Positions 41,995-50,263 of a stretch of DNA of 64,000 nucleotides are shown here, one piece after another. The stretch comes from an uncultured Clostridium sp. Lineage in GTDB: Bacteria; Bacillota; Clostridia; Lachnospirales; Lachnospiraceae. The stretch spans positions 1 to 64,000 of the forward strand of contig UPYT01000007.1 in assembly GCA_900538475.1 (NCBI GenBank). Reading direction: 5' to 3'. The notes under the pieces were generated by a model. That model searched no databases, was not told the origin of the DNA, and worked only from the letters and a program-made list of their open reading frames with translations. The first letter of the stretch is position 1; every line of letters begins with the position of its first letter. The translations under genes were made by a program, and so were the position numbers.

Positions 41995-42006
41995 ATTTAT
42001 GCATTC

Positions 42007-42060
42007 ATTCCGTTCGGCTTCCTGACTGGGGTATCCAGTTTACAGGAAGCTGAATGGAAT
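42007..42060 (+). other. Long hairpin between permease and binding-protein genes
   Basis: ATTCCGTTCGGCTTCCTG (42007-42024) pairs with CAGGAAGCTGAATGGAAT (42043-42060, two G-U pairs), and ACTGG/CCAGT extends the stem inward. No T-run follows. Such hairpins ahead of a binding-protein gene can stabilise the downstream mRNA so that it is made in excess over the permeases. Confidence 0.7.
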
Positions 42061-42094
42061 CGTAAAAAACATTATATTTTAAAGGAGAAGGGTT

Positions 42095-43723
42095 ATGAGA
42101 AAACAGCAGGTAATCGCACTGGCACTGGCAGCTGCATCAACAGCATCTCTGGTAACCGGATGCGGCGGCAAGAAGGAAGAGGCTCCGGCGGGAAACGGTC
42201 AGCCGGCAGCAACACAGGCAGCAGGAGCAGAGGGGGAAAAACTGGAAGGAAGTCTGGTTTCCGCTGAGCCGAAGGAATTTACAATTTTCCTGAACTTCAA
42301 TAATATGCCGTTTGATCCGACCTGGCAGGTATGGCAGGAAGCTGCAAAGAGAACCAATGTTAGCTTAAAAGGAACCATTTCTAAGACAAACTCTAACGAG
42401 GAAGAGGCATTTAACCTGATGCTCAGCTCCGGTCAGCTGTCTGATATTATCGGATATGTAGATGCATCTGAGCTGGAAAAGCTGGGAAGAGACGGCGGTC
42501 TGATTCCGTTAAATGATCTGATTGAAGAGCATGCACCGAATATTAAGAGAGTTATGGAAGAGGATGACAGATATCGTCAGTCTGCAACCTCTCTGGATGG
42601 AAATATTTACTATCTGCCGAAGAACCAGGAGCTGCTGTCTGCTGAGTACTGGTGGATTCGTGAAGACTGGCTGACCAAGCTTGGGCTGGAGGTTCCCACC
42701 ACAGTAGATGAGCTGCATGACGTACTGTACGCATTCCGCAATGAGGATCCTAACGGAAACGGATTAAAGGATGAGGTTCCGCTGTTTGACCGTGCAGGAT
42801 GGAAGATGCCTGAAGAGTATCTGTATCTGTGGGATACCAGCACCACTTTCTATCCGAGAGACGGAAAGATTACCTTTGAGCCGATGGAAGAGAACTTCAA
42901 GGACGGCGTAAGAGGCATGATTCAGTGGTATAAAGAAGGCATTATTGACCCGGAGATCTTCACCAGAGGCGCATCCAGCCGAGATACTCTGCTGAGCGGA
43001 AACCTGGGCGGATGTACTCATGACTGGGTAAGTGCAGGTAACTACAATACTTCTTTGGCAGAGGCAATTCCTGGCTTCAAGATGATCCCGATTGCACCGC
43101 CGGCAGACCAGCACGGAGTAGTAAAAGAGAGAGTAAGCCGTTATCCGGGCGCTGGCTGGGGAATTTCTTCTCAGTGTAAGGATCCGGTAACTGTTATTAA
43201 ATTCATGGATTACTTCTTCTCTGAGGAAGGCGATGAGTTAATCAACTGGGGTATTGAAGGCGATACCTACACCAAGAATGCAGACGGAACAAAGCAGTTT
43301 ACAGATAAGGTTCTTAAGTCTGAGCTGACTCCTATCGGATACCTGCGTTCTATCGGCGCTCAGTACCGTATCGGTATGTGCCAGGACGGCGAGTACGAGA
43401 AGGCAACCATGACTGAGATTGGTAAAGAAGCAAGTGAGCTTTACAACGCACATCCGGAATGGTTTGGCGAGGATATGCCTCCTTACGCAGACGGTGAGCT
43501 GGAGCTGAAGTACAGTGCAGAGGTTGATACCGAGTACAAGAACCTGATGGCAAACATTCAGCCGTACGTAGAGGAGAAATTCCAGTCCTGGATTCTGGGC
43601 GTAAATGATTTCGAGGCTGAGTATGACCAGTTTATTGAAGAGCTGAAGGCAAGAGGAATCGAGCGTGCTCTGGAAATCAACCAGGAAGCATATGAGACCT
43701 ACTTAAACGGTTCTGCAAACTAA
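42095..43723 (+). CDS. ABC transporter extracellular substrate-binding lipoprotein
   Basis: 542 residues. Lipoprotein signal with LVTGCGGK (Cys about 23), then a short Ala/Gly/Gln linker and a large two-lobed binding domain in the size class of LplA/YtcQ proteins (about 500 residues). Visible pieces are FTIFLNFNNMPFDPTW, EAFNLMLSSGQLSDII, YYLPKNQELLSAEYWWIRED and YPGAGWGISSQCKDP. AAGGAGAAGGG precedes the ATG. It should deliver the saccharide to the permeases just upstream. The ligand is unknown, and the two flanking sulfatases suggest it is sulfated. Confidence 0.93.
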   Translation: MRKQQVIALALAAASTASLVTGCGGKKEEAPAGNGQPAATQAAGAEGEKLEGSLVSAEPKEFTIFLNFNNMPFDPTWQVWQEAAKRTNVSLKGTISKTNSNEEEAFNLMLSSGQLSDIIGYVDASELEKLGRDGGLIPLNDLIEEHAPNIKRVMEEDDRYRQSATSLDGNIYYLPKNQELLSAEYWWIREDWLTKLGLEVPTTVDELHDVLYAFRNEDPNGNGLKDEVPLFDRAGWKMPEEYLYLWDTSTTFYPRDGKITFEPMEENFKDGVRGMIQWYKEGIIDPEIFTRGASSRDTLLSGNLGGCTHDWVSAGNYNTSLAEAIPGFKMIPIAPPADQHGVVKERVSRYPGAGWGISSQCKDPVTVIKFMDYFFSEEGDELINWGIEGDTYTKNADGTKQFTDKVLKSELTPIGYLRSIGAQYRIGMCQDGEYEKATMTEIGKEASELYNAHPEWFGEDMPPYADGELELKYSAEVDTEYKNLMANIQPYVEEKFQSWILGVNDFEAEYDQFIEELKARGIERALEINQEAYETYLNGSAN

Positions 43724-43768
43724 TTATCTGATTTTCATAAAAAATAACGATCAATTACGGAGAACGCT

Positions 43769-45142
43769 ATGAAACCAGTGAATCTGCTTTATATCTTTGC
43801 AGATCAGTGGCGTGCTCACGGAATTGGGGCAGCAGGAGAGGATCCGGTGCTGACACCGAATATGGATGCATTTGCAGCTGAAAGCATGAGCTGTACCAAT
43901 GCAGTCAGCACCTATCCTCTTTGTTCGCCTCACCGGGCATCGCTTCTGACCGGAAAATATCCACAGAGCTGCGGCATGTGGACCAACTGTAAAATAGGGC
44001 TGGACGAGGTGGTAATGCTGAGACCTCAGGAAGTGACCATTTCCGATGTGCTTCATGAGGCAGGATACGACACTGGATACATTGGAAAATGGCATCTGGA
44101 CGGAAGTGAAGAAAACTTCCATGCCAGCCCTTCCTCAGGAGCCCGTTACTGGGATGCCTATACTCCGCCGGGAGAGCGTCGTCATCACTTTGACTACTGG
44201 CTTTCCTATGGAGCCATGGACAAACATCTGGAGCCACATTACTGGAAAGATACCTGCGAACCTATCTATCCGGGAAAATGGTCACCAGAGTTTGAAACGG
44301 ACGCGGCGATCGAGTATCTGGAGCAGCGGAAAAATGATAACCCCTTCTGTCTGTTCCTGTCCTGGAACCCGCCGCATCCGCCTTATGATATGGTTCCTGA
44401 GCGGTACATGGAACTTTATGAAGGAAAAGAACTTCCTTTCCGGGAGAATGTGCCGGAGGAATGGAAGCAGGATCCTTCCTATCTGAAAAAGAGGCAGGAG
44501 TATTTTGCAGCAATCAGCGGACTGGATGAAAATTTTGGCCGTCTGATGGATTTCCTGAAGGAAAAAGGTCTGATGGAAAATACACTGATTGTTCTGTCAG
44601 CGGATCATGGAGACTGTATGGGCTCTCATGGACGTTACGGCAAGAATATCTGGTATGAAGAATCCGTCCGGATACCGCTTTATTTCCATGGCCCGGGAAT
44701 CCCGGCTGGAGAAAGTGATGTTTTGTTCGCCAGTCAGGATCATATGCCGACGCTTCTTCAGCTTCTGGGAGTCAGTCAGCCGGATACCATTGAGGGAAGA
44801 TGTCTGGGAGACTGGATTAGAAAAGAAGAAACGGAGGGCGAGCCGGAGCATGCATATCTGTGTATGTTCCCCGGAATGCCGGAGCTGGTAAATCCCTATC
44901 GGAAGCTGGGCATGAATCCAAAGTCCTTTGGATGGAGGGGAATTCGTACCAAAACCCACACCTATGTGGTGGATTTGGGATGTACCCCTGGAGATAAGCC
45001 GAAACGTCTTCTTTATGACAATGAGGCAGATCCTTTCCAGATGAATCCCAAGGAGCTGGGACCGGAGAATCCGGAAGCAGTTCATTATGACGGAATTTTA
45101 AGAGAGTATCTGGAGCGGTTAAACGATCCTTTCCTGCTGTAG
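43769..45142 (+). CDS. Sulfatase, formylglycine (Cys) type
   Basis: 457 residues, no signal peptide. Metal site LLYIFADQWRAHGIG. Catalytic motif CSPHRASLLTGKYPQ (C-x-P-x-R). GYIGKWHLDG and VLSADHGDCMGSHGRYGKN carry other active-site residues. It follows the binding-protein gene by 45 bases in the same operon. It differs clearly from the sulfatase at 38420, so the two may act on different sulfate positions of one imported saccharide. Confidence 0.92.
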   Translation: MKPVNLLYIFADQWRAHGIGAAGEDPVLTPNMDAFAAESMSCTNAVSTYPLCSPHRASLLTGKYPQSCGMWTNCKIGLDEVVMLRPQEVTISDVLHEAGYDTGYIGKWHLDGSEENFHASPSSGARYWDAYTPPGERRHHFDYWLSYGAMDKHLEPHYWKDTCEPIYPGKWSPEFETDAAIEYLEQRKNDNPFCLFLSWNPPHPPYDMVPERYMELYEGKELPFRENVPEEWKQDPSYLKKRQEYFAAISGLDENFGRLMDFLKEKGLMENTLIVLSADHGDCMGSHGRYGKNIWYEESVRIPLYFHGPGIPAGESDVLFASQDHMPTLLQLLGVSQPDTIEGRCLGDWIRKEETEGEPEHAYLCMFPGMPELVNPYRKLGMNPKSFGWRGIRTKTHTYVVDLGCTPGDKPKRLLYDNEADPFQMNPKELGPENPEAVHYDGILREYLERLNDPFLL

Positions 45143-45191
45143 CAGGAAAGCAATACCTGTTAAAAAATAAGTAATAAGACTACCTGTTTGA

Positions 45192-45227
45192 AAATGCCGG
45201 AGCAGTTTTTCTGCCTCCGGTATTTTT
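45192..45227 (+). terminator. Terminator of the ABC/sulfatase operon
   Basis: AATGCCGGAGCAG pairs with CTGCCTCCGGTATT around TTTTT and ends in TTTTTC. Its presence argues that the open frame starting at 45188 is not used and that the next gene starts downstream. Confidence 0.75.
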
Positions 45228-45258
45228 CGATCCCTGCCGCGCCTGAATTGAGTTCTGG

Positions 45259-45287
45259 TTGCGGAAAAAAAGGATACATGATAAACT
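45259..45287 (+). promoter_or_regulatory. Possible promoter for the second dus gene
   Basis: TTGCGG (45259-45264), a 17-base spacer and TAAACT (45282-45287), about 48 bases upstream of ATG 45335. Confidence 0.4.
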
Positions 45288-45334
45288 TAATTAATTGCAA
45301 AAAACGTATTATGGAAGGAACAGAGAGTAAGGAT

Positions 45335-46345
45335 ATGAAAATTCACTTTGCCCCGATGGAGGGGATTACCGGCCATGTATTTCGTAGGGCTTATTCCAGA
45401 CATTTTTCTGGAATTTCGGAGTATTATTCCCCTTTTCTTACACCAAATCAGACAAGAAAGCTGACCAGCCGGGAGATGGAGGATGTTCGTCCTGAGAATA
45501 ATCAGGGAATCAGGCTGATTCCTCAGATTCTTACGAATCAGGCAGAGGATTTCCTTTGGGCGGCCAGGAAGCTGAATGAGATGGGGTATGATACGGTGAA
45601 TCTGAATTTGGGGTGCCCTTCTGCTACAGTAGTGCCCAAGCGCCGGGGCGCCGGTTTTCTTGGCATTCCAGAGGAACTGGATCGTTTTTTTGAGCGGGTA
45701 AGCAGAGAATTGGAGACATATTCCATGGGGCTTTCTGTAAAAACTCGTATAGGAATGGAAGAACCGGAGGAGTTTTGTACTCTGCTTTCTATTTATAACA
45801 GGTATCCTTTGAAAAAGCTGATTATTCATCCAAGACTGCAGACGGATTACTATAAAAATCATCCCAATCTGGAGGTATTTGCCTCGGCGGTGACAAGCAG
45901 CGAAAATCCAGTATGCTACAACGGAGATATCTTTTCTGTGGAGGATGCAGAGCGCTTTCAGAAGCGTTTTCCCGGAGTAGGAGAGATCATGCTGGGAAGA
46001 GGGCTTTTATCGAATCCCTTTCTGGCAGAGGCGCTGACACAGAAGGGAGAAGATTTGCCGCAGGCCTTGGGGAATGTTCCTGGAAGCAGAGCCTGCAGGC
46101 AGCGACTGGCAGCTTTCCATGGAGAGCTTCTGGAAGGGTATGGCAGAGTGATGTCTGGTGATCGGAATGTTCTGTTTAAAATGAAGGAGCTCTGGGCGTA
46201 TCTGGGATTTCTTTTTGAGGGAGAGGAAAAGCTGTTAAAGAAGATTAAGAAGGCGCAGAAAATGGCGGATTATCAGGCTGTGACTGAGGAGCTTATTTGG
46301 AATGGGGCAATGAAGGAACATCCGTCTTTTGGCGGCTGGAAATAA
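45335..46345 (+). CDS. tRNA-dihydrouridine synthase family protein
   Basis: 336 residues. FMN-barrel signatures: FAPMEGITGHVFRRAY at the N-terminus, PQILTNQAEDF, catalytic NLNLGCPSATVVPKRRGAGF, SVKTRIG, IIHPRLQTDYYK, YNGDIFSVEDAE and MLGRGLLSNPFLAE. The branch is distinct from the DusB protein at 15801 (here KRRGAGFLG replaces NNGEGSALM). The frame is open from 45188, but a terminator lies in that part and ATG 45335 gives the family-like MKIHFAPMEG start. It is followed by the response regulator gene. Confidence 0.88.
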   Translation: MKIHFAPMEGITGHVFRRAYSRHFSGISEYYSPFLTPNQTRKLTSREMEDVRPENNQGIRLIPQILTNQAEDFLWAARKLNEMGYDTVNLNLGCPSATVVPKRRGAGFLGIPEELDRFFERVSRELETYSMGLSVKTRIGMEEPEEFCTLLSIYNRYPLKKLIIHPRLQTDYYKNHPNLEVFASAVTSSENPVCYNGDIFSVEDAERFQKRFPGVGEIMLGRGLLSNPFLAEALTQKGEDLPQALGNVPGSRACRQRLAAFHGELLEGYGRVMSGDRNVLFKMKELWAYLGFLFEGEEKLLKKIKKAQKMADYQAVTEELIWNGAMKEHPSFGGWK

Positions 46346-46368
46346 AATATAAGGGTAGGGGATATGAA

Positions 46369-46746
46369 ATGGCGGTAAATGTAGTGATTGTGGATAATGA
46401 TGAAGAGCTGCTTGACAAGATGACCGGTATTTTCCGGAATCTGGATCAGGTCTGTCTTTTGGGGCAGTTTGAAGAAGCTGTGGCAGTTGTAGAATTTGTA
46501 AAAGAAAATCAGGTGGATATGGTATTTACAGATATTGTAATGCCTGATATCAGCGGAATCAGTTTGGCTTCTGAGCTTCATAAGCTGAAGAATCCTCCGG
46601 CTGTGGTTTTAATGTCCAGTATTCCCGGATTTTCACTGGAGGCGTGGAAGATTCAGGCTTTTGGATTTATTGAGAAGCCGTATACCAGGGCTCAGGTGGT
46701 CAAAATGGTAGATTTGTATCAGAAAGGAAGGAGAGGGTTGGAATGA
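46369..46746 (+). CDS. Receiver-only response regulator
   Basis: 125 residues, a lone CheY-like receiver domain with no output domain. The acidic pocket VDNDEE, phosphoacceptor Asp in MVFTDIVMPDISG (about residue 52), the Ser of VVLMSSIPG and Lys of IEKPYTRAQ are all present. AGGGGAT lies before ATG 46369. The stop overlaps the start of the next gene by four bases (ATGA), so the regulator is made together with the YhfC-type membrane protein. No sensor kinase is nearby. Confidence 0.88.
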   Translation: MAVNVVIVDNDEELLDKMTGIFRNLDQVCLLGQFEEAVAVVEFVKENQVDMVFTDIVMPDISGISLASELHKLKNPPAVVLMSSIPGFSLEAWKIQAFGFIEKPYTRAQVVKMVDLYQKGRRGLE

Positions 46747-47549
46747 CAGAATTGCATGTGCCTGCCGGCAGCATTGCCGGGATGGTATTTTCTCTTGTAG
46801 TGGCCTGGGGGCTTCCCCTGGCTCTTCTGATTTTGATTCGACGGAAACAAAAGGCTGATATGCTGCCGTTTTTTCTGGGATGCGGAAGTTTCTTTTTATT
46901 TGCCATGCTTCTGGAGCAGCTGATGCACAGCCTGGTGCTTTTGAAAATGGGGCCAGTGAGCAAAGCTCTGAGTGAAAATCTGTGGCTCTATGCTCTTTAT
47001 GGCGGACTGGCAGCAGGTTTGTTTGAGGAAACAGGGCGTTATCTGACCATGCGTTTTCTTATGAAGGGAAAATGGACCAGAGAAAATGCTCTGATGTATG
47101 GAGCAGGTCACGGCGGTCTGGAGGCTGTACTGATTCTTGGAATGGCATCGGTAAATAATCTGCTCTATTCTGTTATGATTAATACCGGAAGCCTGGTATC
47201 TGCTCTGTCGGAGAATATGGACAGCCAGCAGGTGCTGGAAAGTCTGGCGCCTTTGGGGCAGCTTCCGGCCTGGCAGTTTTTTCTGGGAGGAGGAGAACGG
47301 ATTCTGGCGATTGCCCTTCATCTGGCTCTTTCCCTGTTTGTCTGGAAGGCAGTAAGAAATCGGGAAAAATGGTATTTCTATCCCCTTGCCATTGTACTTC
47401 ACATGGGAGTCAATATGGCTTCAGTGCTGGCAGCCAATTATGGAAAACTGGTTCTGGCAGAGACTGTTACACTGGCAGGAACTGCAGTCATCGGATATGC
47501 TGCCTGGAAATGGTGCTGGAGTAGTGAGAATAGAGAAACAAAGAACTAA
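46743..47549 (+). CDS. YhfC-family intramembrane metalloprotease-like protein
   Basis: 268 residues, about seven to eight membrane segments. Family signatures in order: GLFEETGRYLTMRFL (Glu-Glu-x-x-Arg), MYGAGHGGLEAVLI (His and Glu) and RILAIALHLALSLFVW plus VLHMGVN (His). These Glu/His sets on membrane helices resemble CPBP/PrsW-type membrane proteases, and YhfC is placed among them. Proteolytic activity has not been shown for most members. Translationally coupled to the receiver-only regulator. Confidence 0.82.
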   Translation: MTELHVPAGSIAGMVFSLVVAWGLPLALLILIRRKQKADMLPFFLGCGSFFLFAMLLEQLMHSLVLLKMGPVSKALSENLWLYALYGGLAAGLFEETGRYLTMRFLMKGKWTRENALMYGAGHGGLEAVLILGMASVNNLLYSVMINTGSLVSALSENMDSQQVLESLAPLGQLPAWQFFLGGGERILAIALHLALSLFVWKAVRNREKWYFYPLAIVLHMGVNMASVLAANYGKLVLAETVTLAGTAVIGYAAWKWCWSSENRETKN

Positions 47550-47664
47550 TACCGATAAGATTTTGTGATTTTTTCTAATAGAATGTTTTTTCGGCTCATG
47601 ATAAAATATGCGGGATTGATGTATTCAAAAATAGAAAGAAGCATATTTTACAGGAGGAAGCAAC

Positions 47665-48834
47665 ATGAAGGACACTTATATTTCAGATTCTGTATTATAT
47701 ATTGGAGTGACAGATAAAACATTGGATCTGTTTGAAAGCCAGTACCAGGTTCCCAATGGAGTAACCTATAATTCCTATGTAATTATGGATGATAAGATTG
47801 CCGTGATGGATACTGTGGACGGACGGGCTACAGAGCAGTGGTTTGCCAATCTGGAGCAGGCTCTGGCAGGTGAGCCGGCGGATTATCTGATCGTATCTCA
47901 CATGGAACCAGATCATGCAGCTAATATTAAGCGGTTTGCAGAGCGTTTCCCAGAGGCTAAAATTGTGGGAAATGCAAAAACCTTTGCCATGATCGAACAG
48001 TTTTTTGATCTGGATCTGACAGACAGAAAGGTTGAAGTAAAGGAAGGTAGTACCCTGGAGCTGGGAACACACACCCTTCAGTTTTTTATGGCTCCCATGG
48101 TTCACTGGCCGGAGGTTATGGTCACATATGAGCAGCAGGAAAAGATCCTTTTTTCTGCAGATGGGTTCGGACGTTTCGGCACCATGGATTCCGAGGAAAA
48201 CTGGGAGGATGAGGCAGCCCGTTACTATCTGAATATCGTTGGGAAATACGGAGTTCAGGTCCAGGGGCTTCTGAAAAAGGCATCAGCTCTGGATATTGCT
48301 GTAATATGTCCCCTTCACGGCCCTATTTTGAAGGATGATCTGGCCTTCTATCTGGAAAAATACCAGATTTGGAGCACCTATCAGCCAGAGCAGAAGGGCG
48401 TGCTGGTAGCGTATGCGTCTGTTCATGGAAATACTGCTCATGCTGCTGAGCTTCTGGCCCAAATGCTGCGCCAGAAGGGAGAGGAGCATGTCGAGGTGAT
48501 GGATCTGGCGCGCACCGATATGTCGGTGGCTGTCCGGAAGGCATTTTTTTATGACAGAATGGTAGTGGCAGCTGCAACCTATGACGGAGGACTTTTCCCC
48601 TGTATGGAAGAATTTCTTCTTCACATGAAGTCAAAGGGATTCCAGAAACGTACCGTAGGAATCATGGAAAATGGCTCCTGGGCGCCGATGGCAGGAAAGG
48701 CCATGCGGGCAATTCTGGAAACCATGAAGCAGATTACTTTTGCAGAGCCTACAGTAACCATTAAGTCTGCTGTCCATGAAGATACAAAGCAGCAGATGGA
48801 GGCGCTGGCAGAGGCTCTTGTACAGGAAAAATAA
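47665..48834 (+). CDS. Flavodiiron protein (two-domain, FprA type)
   Basis: 389 residues. Diiron beta-lactamase-like domain 1-250 with ligands in SHMEPDHAAN, MVHWPEVM, FSADGFGRFG and CPLHGP, and flavodoxin domain from about 253 (VAYASVHGNTAHA). It lacks the flavin-reductase and rubredoxin tails of the paralogue at 33526, with which it is clearly homologous throughout. It reduces O2 or NO with electrons from a separate rubredoxin or other donor. CAGGAGGAAG precedes the ATG. Confidence 0.95.
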   Translation: MKDTYISDSVLYIGVTDKTLDLFESQYQVPNGVTYNSYVIMDDKIAVMDTVDGRATEQWFANLEQALAGEPADYLIVSHMEPDHAANIKRFAERFPEAKIVGNAKTFAMIEQFFDLDLTDRKVEVKEGSTLELGTHTLQFFMAPMVHWPEVMVTYEQQEKILFSADGFGRFGTMDSEENWEDEAARYYLNIVGKYGVQVQGLLKKASALDIAVICPLHGPILKDDLAFYLEKYQIWSTYQPEQKGVLVAYASVHGNTAHAAELLAQMLRQKGEEHVEVMDLARTDMSVAVRKAFFYDRMVVAAATYDGGLFPCMEEFLLHMKSKGFQKRTVGIMENGSWAPMAGKAMRAILETMKQITFAEPTVTIKSAVHEDTKQQMEALAEALVQEK

Positions 48835-48958
48835 AGCCGGCGTTCCGTTTGAATTTTCACAGAGCAATGCCCGGCGTTTCTCGTCCGCGGTAATCTAATC
48901 TGGTAGGAAGAATCATGGCTGAATTGCTGCAGGAATGGAACGTCCTGGAATCAAGCGA

Positions 48959-48987
48959 TTTACATGTTGAGAGAATTGTGATATAAT
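48959..48987 (+). promoter_or_regulatory. Promoter for the c-di-AMP receptor gene
   Basis: TTTACA (48959-48964), a 17-base spacer and TATAAT (48982-48987), about 67 bases ahead of ATG 49054. Confidence 0.7.
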
Positions 48988-49053
48988 CAATGAAATTGTT
49001 GCAAATATTCCGGAGTTTTCTATAGAAAATTCTGTGTGCAGGAGGTGCATGAT

Positions 49054-49389
49054 ATGAAGATTATTTATGCAATTGTAAGTTCTGATGATGGAAACCGTGT
49101 AACAGATGTACTGACAGAGCATCAGTTTAGTGTGACCCGACTGGCGACAACCGGCGGATTCCTGAAAAAGGGAAATGCAACTCTGATGATTGGTACAGAC
49201 GAGAATCGTGTAGACGAGGCGATTGATCTGATTCATGAGACCTGCGGAAAACGACAGAGAATTACCTGCGATATGCCTGCTCCCGGAATCGGAGCTATGT
49301 CTACCGGATATATGATGATGCCGGTAACAGTAGAGCTGGGCGGAGCAACCATATTTGTAACCGATGTGGAGCGGTTTGAGAAGTTTTAA
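49054..49389 (+). CDS. darA: PII-like cyclic-di-AMP receptor (DarA/PstA family)
   Basis: 111 residues. The ferredoxin-like PII fold with the family signature RLATTGGFLKKGNATLMIG (about 30-48) and GGATIFVTDVERFEKF at the C-terminus. Members bind c-di-AMP as trimers, and their targets are mostly unknown. The frame is open from 49036, but GGAGG eight bases before ATG 49054 and the homologous start MKIIYAIV set the start. It has its own promoter and terminator. Confidence 0.92.
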   Translation: MKIIYAIVSSDDGNRVTDVLTEHQFSVTRLATTGGFLKKGNATLMIGTDENRVDEAIDLIHETCGKRQRITCDMPAPGIGAMSTGYMMMPVTVELGGATIFVTDVERFEKF

Positions 49390-49412
49390 GCTTCTCCCTT
49401 CCACAGAAAAAT

Positions 49413-49476
49413 AGGATTCGAGAGAAAGAACCTTGTGGGCAGCATAGGAGGCTTTTTCTCGGGTCCTTATTTTATT
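49413..49476 (+). terminator. Terminator after the c-di-AMP receptor gene
   Basis: GGATTCGAGAGAAAG (49414-49428) pairs with CTTTTTCTCGGGTCC (49452-49466) and is followed by TTATTTTATTT. Confidence 0.7.
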
Positions 49477-49479
49477 TCA

Positions 49480-49640
49480 TAGAAAATTACATCCTATAAA
49501 ATAAAAACGCTTCGCAGGGATCGCCATGAAGAGGCTGAGAATTTTGTCGCAGAAGCGACCTACCGCAGGCGGAGAAGCTCGCGAGCGATCTTCTTTCTTA
49601 TGTCATGGAAGGTTGATTTCGATGCGCGATTCTTGTGTTT
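49480..49640. repeat. Intergenic repeat family 2, copy A
   Basis: The run from about 49497 (ATAAAAACGCTTCGCAGGGA, then CGCCATGAAGAGG, GCAGAAGCGACCTACCGCAG and GCGGA) aligns with the stretch 59365-59445. It follows a terminator, as does the other copy. I see no gene in it. The rest, to 49640, is unassigned. Confidence 0.6.
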
Positions 49641-49713
49641 TGATTAAATTATTTGAATTATTATATACAATTTAATAATTAACAAATAATATAAAAATAA
49701 CTCTAAAAAAGTG

Positions 49714-49742
49714 TTGACAAATAGTTGGTTATCTGGTATTAT
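49714..49742 (+). promoter_or_regulatory. Strong promoter of the candidate ncRNA
   Basis: TTGACA (49714-49719), a 17-base spacer and TATTAT (49737-49742), preceded by a very A/T-rich stretch (49645-49710) that may act as an UP element. Confidence 0.8.
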
Positions 49743-49748
49743 AAAGAC

Positions 49749-50182
49749 AACAAAACAAGAGAGAAACAAAAAGTTCTCAATCGAAATTCTCAGAGGAAAG
49801 GGAATTTCAAAAAATATGAAAGAAGGAGGTACGGACCACCGAAATAGTTAGTTTCGTTTCCACTACATAATGAGATAGATGGAAACAAAGGAAAAAGAAT
49901 CTGCCAGGTGAAAAACCAAGAGGAAGTATCCATTTCAAAGGGTTATCAAAAACTGAAAAGAATTGTTTTTTCTATATGACGAGAAAGTATAGGGAGAGGG
50001 ATATATTTCAGAACCGGATAACAGTTAAGATACAAAAGATAGTGAGTGGAGAAGATTGGTAGAGTAACAAAGGGCAGAGGAAAATTTTATTACATAATAA
50101 AATAAAGAGAGGTACAGTCCAATGGACGAAGAAAAGTGAAAGAGGATATCAAAGATGTCAATCGTTGGTATCCTCTTTTTTG
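49749..50182 (+). ncRNA. Candidate large structured non-coding RNA (about 430 nt)
   Basis: The sequence between a near-consensus promoter and a strong terminator has no reading frame longer than about 28 codons and none with a usable ribosome site. It is purine-rich. Local hairpins are visible: GAAATTCTC/GGGAATTTC near 49785-49808, CGAAA/TTTCG at about 49840-49856, GTTTCCA/TGGAAAC at about 49855-49886, CTATA/TATAG at about 49973-49993, and GTCC/GGAC at about 50117-50127. AGGTACGGACC (about 49826) has a near copy AGGTACAGTCC (about 50110). It does not match RNase P, tmRNA, SRP RNA or 6S RNA motifs I know. The size and setting recall large ornate RNAs such as ROOL, but I cannot assign it. Confidence 0.65.
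50138..50182 (+). terminator. Terminator of the candidate ncRNA
   Basis: AAAGAGGATA (50139-50148) pairs with TATCCTCTTT (50169-50178) and is followed by further T residues. Confidence 0.85.
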
Positions 50183-50263
50183 GTTCGTTTTTATAATTTT
50201 GTGTAAATGTCAGGAATGATTACTACTAATGAACAAACATAATATTAGCAAAACAATTAATTC

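Noticed and set aside
45188-45334. N-terminal extension of the second dihydrouridine synthase
   Set aside because: It contains the terminator of the preceding operon and is not family-like. ATG 45335 starts the conserved barrel.
49973-50069. 28-codon open frame inside the candidate ncRNA
   Set aside because: No ribosome-binding site precedes its ATG, and it covers only a small part of the transcript.
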